This document shows, piece by piece, positions 61,102-64,000 of a stretch of DNA of 64,000 nt (the first letter of the stretch is position 1; every line of letters begins with the position of its first letter). Both the position numbers and the translations under genes were made by a program. The DNA comes from Norana najaformis (lineage: Eukaryota; Annelida; Clitellata; Crassiclitellata; Hormogastridae): positions 8,098,806 through 8,162,805 of the forward strand of contig OZ029921.1 of the NCBI GenBank assembly GCA_964023275.1. Reading direction: 5' to 3'. The notes under the pieces were generated by a model, which saw nothing but the letters and a program-made list of their open reading frames with translations, was not told the DNA's origin and did no database searches.

Positions 61102-63378
61102 GTACTGGAATGTCTTTCTGGAAGAGTCATCACTGAGACTTCCAACTGCTCCGCCTGATTCTGCGCAGGGAAACTTCTCAGCTAATCATAAGACGTTTCA
61201 GATCTGTTAGAGGTTTAAATAGCAACGTTATTGCGCTTTCAGAAGTTATATAAATACGCGAAACAAAGTTTCAAATGCACACAGTTTCCCTATTCATATC
61301 GCTCCGGTTCTCTGTTTTATTTCAACTGCTTTCAGATCACAAATTGCATGCTAGTACAAGTACAATGATTTCTTTTACTAAAACAGGTCCCGCCTTCGCC
61401 GCAGTCATGGGAAAACAGGTACCACAGTTCTGCGTCTTTGGCGAAATGGTGCAAGAAACCGCTACTCTGCACACACTTGGCAGTGGTAAGTTCGTCGAAT
61501 GTATGTATGTATACAATAATACAGTACAATAAAACTGTGTTTATTATTGCCCTGCTTCCAAAGTGCAGAAGTGCAGGCACGACCACACGACAGAACATCG
61601 ATGGGCTAGACAATTGTGCGTTCAGGACGTGCTCAAGGTTCCTATGTAATAACCCCCTCGGTGGAGGGTCAAGCCCATACTCTCCGCGTAACAGGACGAA
61701 CGCTCTAGCCAATCGGCTACCATGCCATGTATCTGAGCATTTATGTAACGCCTTTGTTATGCATCTCTGCAAACATGGCTTTCGAAGCGATCTAAGTGGG
61801 TGCGTTCTAAGACAGGATGGGAATGAAGCTAGATTTCAGTCAGTCGAGAGATACAGTACGTCGTTCAGAGACTTAGTTCGAAGAGGATAGACCAACGCAC
61901 AAAATACAAAATATGAAACCTCTTTGTGGTTTCTCCACAATAGTTCAAAAATTCCTGTAAGGGCTTCGCTACATGATCCAGCCAACTGGCCGCCTTCCCA
62001 TTTCTCTCGACCTAACTACAAATTAACCACAGATGTAGCCATTTATGTGGTCTCGAGACCAATCTCGAGACCGTCTTGATCTTGGTAATGGCCTGCAGCA
62101 GCTCGTGTATGTCCCTTCCTCTCTGGTCTTCTGGCAACAGGACCTTGTTCTTCACACAGTATCTCTTGATAATTTGCCTGTCTGATAGGTTTAGTGATTA
62201 GCTTGCTAGATTGTCAAACCAGAGGCCGAGTTTCAAATCTTCGTCTGGACATAACGATAATGCAAGGTTTCTGTTCCAAGGCGCCTCCTAGTGAAGTCAG
62301 CTATAGAATTAATACACTGACTGTACACTTTTGGTGGAGATCAGGCGGTGGGAGTCATATCCCGATGTTAAGCATTGAAGGTGCTAACATATTCAAACCA
62401 TAGCTGACTCAGAGTTGGCTTAAGAAGCTCTTACTGCTATTCCTCCTCCTCCTCCTCCTCCTCCTCTTCTTCTTTTTGTTCTTGCTCTTTTTGTTCTTGT
62501 TCTTGTTGTTATTGCTGTTGTTCTTGTTGTTATTGTTGTTCTGTCATTGTTGTTATTGTTGTTGTTCTTGTCATTGTTGTTGTTCTTGATGTTCTTGTTG
62601 TTGTTCTGCGTCTACTTCTACTTGTTCTTCTAATTGTACTACTACTGCTATTACTACCACTACTACTACTACCACTACCACTACTACTAATACTTCTTCA
62701 TCATCATCTTCTTCTTCTTCTTCCTCTTCACCTGGTGATTTTCAGCCGAAGACCTATTTTCCATATGTGACTTTGATTGTAGCAATGTCTATTCGCATAA
62801 GCAGCGCAACTCGAGATCGCCTGCAGGCAAGCAGCGGACTGAAGGTGGAAGGGGCCGAGGTAGTTACACTGAAGGTATGTCTATTTTACGACATCTGTAG
62901 TGGTGACGGTAGTATAAAGATGATAATGATGTTGTTGTTGATGATGATGATGATTACGACGACGATAATGATGATGAAGATGGCTACAACGACACTGAAT
63001 GTTAATTCTGCATTTATTAAGCGCCCCTATTTAATGACTAAGCATCAATCGATGGCACTGAGCAACTGTAAGTGAAGGACTTGCTCAAGGTCCCTACACA
63101 ACAACCGTCCAACAGGAGGATCGAACCTGTACACTGCGCCTTACAAGCCAGGCTCTCTAACCAATCGGCAACCGTGCACTGACAATGATGATGACGATGA
63201 TGACGATGTTTCTGCGATGGTGCTGCAGGACACGACGATGATTATGTACGTTGTAACTGGTAAAGCGGGATTCACGAAGCCACTGCCTTCGCCGACACCA
63301 GCAGCATCCGCTGCCAGACAAAGGTCTTCTGTCTCCGGAGTCAGACAAAGACCTTCGGCACCTAGGACTTCCAAATAG
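42979..63378 (+). CDS. Receptor guanylate cyclase-like protein with degenerate cyclase domain, 20 exons
   Basis: Exons: 42979-43672, 44586-44717, 46669-46829, 47850-48033, 48847-49056, 50286-50370, 51289-51370, 52154-52243, 53434-53514, 54644-54820, 55528-55678, 56153-56317, 56832-57012, 57226-57345, 57877-58000, 59016-59084, 60384-60561, 61387-61485, 62783-62874, 63229-63378. That is 3225 bases, 1074 aa, near natriuretic-peptide receptors (about 1050). Order: signal peptide 1-31; periplasmic-binding-like ligand domain to about 460; membrane helix about 466-488; kinase-homology domain about 530-795; dimerisation helix about 798-838; cyclase domain about 845-1030; Ser/Pro/Arg-rich tail. In the kinase-homology part Lys553 (IAIK) and Asp665 (DYG) remain, but HRD reads HGH (645-647). 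In the cyclase, metal Asp864 (CDTIGF) and Asp910 (RDSM) align and Cys977 stays, but the ribose Asn is Gln984, the catalytic Arg is Thr988, and the VETIGDAY segment is lost. Such receptors normally make cGMP; this one probably cannot. Confidence 0.88.
43690..43790. repeat. ATT and GTA trinucleotide repeats
   Basis: Compound microsatellite at the start of cyclase intron 1. Confidence 0.95.
43793..44260 (+). mobile_element. LINE 3' ORF fragment in cyclase intron 1
   Basis: Reads [20 protein letters not shown] then, after a stop, [19 protein letters not shown], typical of the C-terminus of one LINE reverse transcriptase class. Dead. Confidence 0.75.
44299..44373. repeat. GA dinucleotide repeat
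   Basis: About 37 GA units in cyclase intron 1. Confidence 0.97.
45130..46075 (+). mobile_element. LINE reverse transcriptase fragment in cyclase intron 2
   Basis: [19 protein letters not shown], then [10 protein letters not shown] (catalytic box YSDD in place of YADD), a frame shift near 45340, and a 215-codon frame with [16 protein letters not shown] and [17 protein letters not shown]. It ends in a TTAC-repeat tail near 46063-46072. A relic with unusually long open sequence. Confidence 0.85.
46090..46440. repeat. AAT/ATT and ACT trinucleotide repeats
   Basis: Interrupted microsatellites in cyclase intron 2, with a short unique island at 46170-46275. Confidence 0.95.
47315..47520. repeat. 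ACT/ACC trinucleotide repeat
   Basis: About 200 bp of TACTACCAC-type repeat in cyclase intron 3. Confidence 0.95.
48640..48740 (+). repeat. SINE body fragment
   Basis: Contains ACCTTGAGCAAGTCCTTCAC and CACAGTTGCTCAG, the reverse of copies at 53715-53885 and 63005-63180. Confidence 0.65.
49145..49405. repeat. TTC/TCC polypyrimidine tract
   Basis: About 260 bp of nearly pure pyrimidine on the plus strand in cyclase intron 5. It is a mirror-repeat type sequence able to form triplex DNA. Confidence 0.95.
49541..50200. repeat. 20-bp minisatellite, 33 copies, with higher-order pattern
   Basis: Unit ATTCTTCGTTTAGACTGTCC. Variant units (ATTATT, GTTCGTCG, TTCCTT, TAGCCTG) recur in blocks of five to seven units. 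It ends about 85 bases before the transmembrane exon (50286). Confidence 0.97.
51720..52030 (-). repeat. tRNA-Glu-derived SINE
   Basis: The minus-strand head shows TCTAGTGGTTAGCGTG (A box), a loop with anticodon CTC and GGGGTTCAAATCCC (B box). The acceptor-stem ends do not pair, and a SINE-like body follows. It lies in cyclase intron 7. Confidence 0.75.
52420..53035 (+). mobile_element. LINE 3' end in cyclase intron 8
   Basis: Frames read [20 protein letters not shown] and [13 protein letters not shown], then a tail CTGACTTGACGCAGCG with TAAGCTGGTGCCCT. It includes a small ACT repeat. Confidence 0.7.
53715..53885 (-). repeat. tRNA-derived SINE
   Basis: The minus strand reads from GCCGGTTGGTTAAACG (A box region) through AATTCGAGATTCC (B box) to a 3' end TTAATAAATGCAG. 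Same family as 63005-63180. Confidence 0.7.
54040..54185 (+). mobile_element. LINE 3' end fragment in cyclase intron 9
   Basis: Reads [10 protein letters not shown] then [14 protein letters not shown] and a stop, a usual end of L2-type ORF2. Confidence 0.55.
55800..55995 (+). mobile_element. LINE 3' tail in cyclase intron 11
   Basis: Shares CTCTGGTCTTCTGGCAACCA and TAAGCTGGTACCCTGCGCTT with the copy at 52870-53010. Confidence 0.65.
57360..57840. repeat. GTAT/GAAT tetranucleotide repeat
   Basis: Compound repeat with recurring GTAGTATATATGTATGAAT blocks, in cyclase intron 14, ending about 35 bp before exon 15. Confidence 0.95.
59396..59608. repeat. ATT trinucleotide repeats
   Basis: Two ATT blocks split by a unique island (59456-59512), in cyclase intron 16. 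Confidence 0.95.
59890..60145 (+). repeat. tRNA-like headed SINE
   Basis: Head CTAGTTAGCTACATCGG with B box GGTTCGCAACCC, then the module ACCTTAAATGGCGTGGCGCC and an end GGTCGCTATATAAA. Confidence 0.6.
60265..60362. repeat. Short minisatellite, CCCTACGCTATAAG-type unit
   Basis: About seven copies of a 10-15 bp unit directly upstream of cyclase exon 17. Confidence 0.9.
60575..60790 (+). repeat. SINE copy
   Basis: B box-like GGGGTTTGAATCCTC, then AGCTATAAAATGAGCACC and an end GTCGCTATAT. Related to 62185-62400. Confidence 0.6.
61018..61098. repeat. TC dinucleotide repeat
   Basis: About 40 TC units in cyclase intron 17. Confidence 0.97.
61630..61770 (-). repeat. SINE-type fragment
   Basis: Minus strand: TAGCCGATTGGCTAGAGCGT (A box-like), then GGGCTTGACCCTCC and ACCTTGAGCACG. 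It lies in cyclase intron 18. Confidence 0.55.
62185..62400 (+). repeat. tRNA-derived SINE
   Basis: A box-like TTTAGTGATTAGCTTGC and B box-like CGAGTTTCAAATC, followed by a body shared with 60575-60790. Confidence 0.6.
62435..62735. repeat. Mixed CTC, TTG, ACT and TTC trinucleotide repeats
   Basis: Compound low-complexity tract just before cyclase exon 19. Confidence 0.9.
63005..63180 (-). repeat. tRNA-derived SINE in the last cyclase intron
   Basis: The minus strand starts GTGCACGGTTGCCGATTGG, has A box TTGGTTAGAGAGC and B box GGTTCGATCC, and ends AATAAATGCAGAA. It lies within 50 bases of exon 20. Confidence 0.75.
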
Positions 63379-63429
63379 AAGACGTCTGCTTCTAGAATTT
63401 ACTTAGCACATCTAAAGAAAGTGCAAGAG

Positions 63430-64000
63430 GCTCATATGACACCTGCATGTGTGTATACATTTGTATGTATATATGTATGTTAGTATGTATGTATGTATGT
63501 TAGTATCTATGTATGTTAGTATCTATGTATGTGTGTATGTATGTTAGTATCTACGTATGTATGCATGTATGTTAGTATGTATGTATGTATGTATGTCAGT
63601 ATCTATATCAGTATCTATGTATGTATATATGTTAGTATGTATGGATGTTAGTATCTATGTATGTTAGTATATATGTATGTATGTATGTTAGTATGAATGT
63701 ATGTATGTTTGTTAGTATCTATGTATGTATGTTAATATGTATCTATGTATGTTAGTATGTATGTATGTTAGCATGTATGTATGTATGTATGTATGTTAGT
63801 ATGTACGTTAGTATGTATGTATGTTAGTATGTATGTCTGTATTTTAGAATGTATGTATATACTATTTCTGTATGTAAATATGTGTATATATATATATGCA
63901 AGAATGTATGCATGTATATCAGAATGTGTGTATGTAAATACGTATTGTGTATGTATGTAGACATGTGTATGTATAAACGTGTATGTATGTTAGAATGTAT
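63430..64000. repeat. GTAT tetranucleotide repeat with TTAG variants
   Basis: ATGTATGTTAGTATGTATGT-type repeat running to the window edge. No gene seen after the cyclase stop at 63376-63378, and no AATAAA signal was noticed. Confidence 0.95.

Noticed and set aside
62746-62782. Earlier acceptor (GATTTTCAG at 62745) for cyclase exon 19
   Set aside because: Phase 1 from exon 18 would put the [12 protein letters not shown] reading out of frame; the acceptor at 62782 keeps it.

Overview
This is nuclear DNA from a multicellular animal. Genes are split by GT-AG and occasional GC-AG introns, the spacers are full of degraded LINE and SINE copies, and long microsatellites and minisatellites are everywhere. 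The gene families (a receptor guanylate cyclase, a secreted ML-domain lipid-binding protein, Golgi TVP23, an ER prenylcysteine methylesterase) and the many CR1/L2-type non-LTR elements fit an invertebrate, probably marine. I cannot name the phylum from sequence alone.

Layout. (1) 1-1500: the 3' end of an unrecognised plus-strand gene, apparently with two alternative last exons in the same splice phase. (2) 3322-8186, minus: a complete six-exon isoprenylcysteine methylesterase-like gene (512 aa) with a long acidic insertion. (3) 11420-17452, plus: a complete six-exon TVP23 gene (206 aa), divergent from the esterase gene. (4) 16411-40613: a direct tandem segmental duplication of about 12 kb. 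Unit A is about 16411-28612 and unit B about 28671-40613. Each unit carries a copy of the last TVP23 exon and, on the minus strand, a complete five-exon gene for a secreted NPC2/GM2A-like ML-domain protein of 169 aa (A: 18536-23991; B: 30830-36459). These genes have short exons and are easy to miss. Both copies have intact frames and splice sites, and they differ at 13 amino acids against about 6 synonymous changes. (5) 40495-42575: nested LINE copies at the right edge of the duplication. (6) 42979-63378, plus: a 20-exon receptor guanylate cyclase-like gene (1074 aa). Its kinase-homology domain and its cyclase domain both lack catalytic residues, so it looks like a receptor pseudo-cyclase. (7) 63430-64000: a GTAT-type microsatellite.

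The three complete exon models outside the duplication sum to a multiple of three (1539, 621 and 3225 bases), and so does each ML gene (510 bases). Splice phases agree at every junction, which is the main support for them. The genes do not form a pathway. The connected story is genomic: a duplication with LINE-rich breakpoints starts inside TVP23 intron 5, copies the TVP23 last exon and a whole ML gene, and the two units then diverge in coding sequence and in tandem-repeat length. The clearest length change is a TA tract beside an ML splice acceptor, about 33 bp in A and 236 bp in B.
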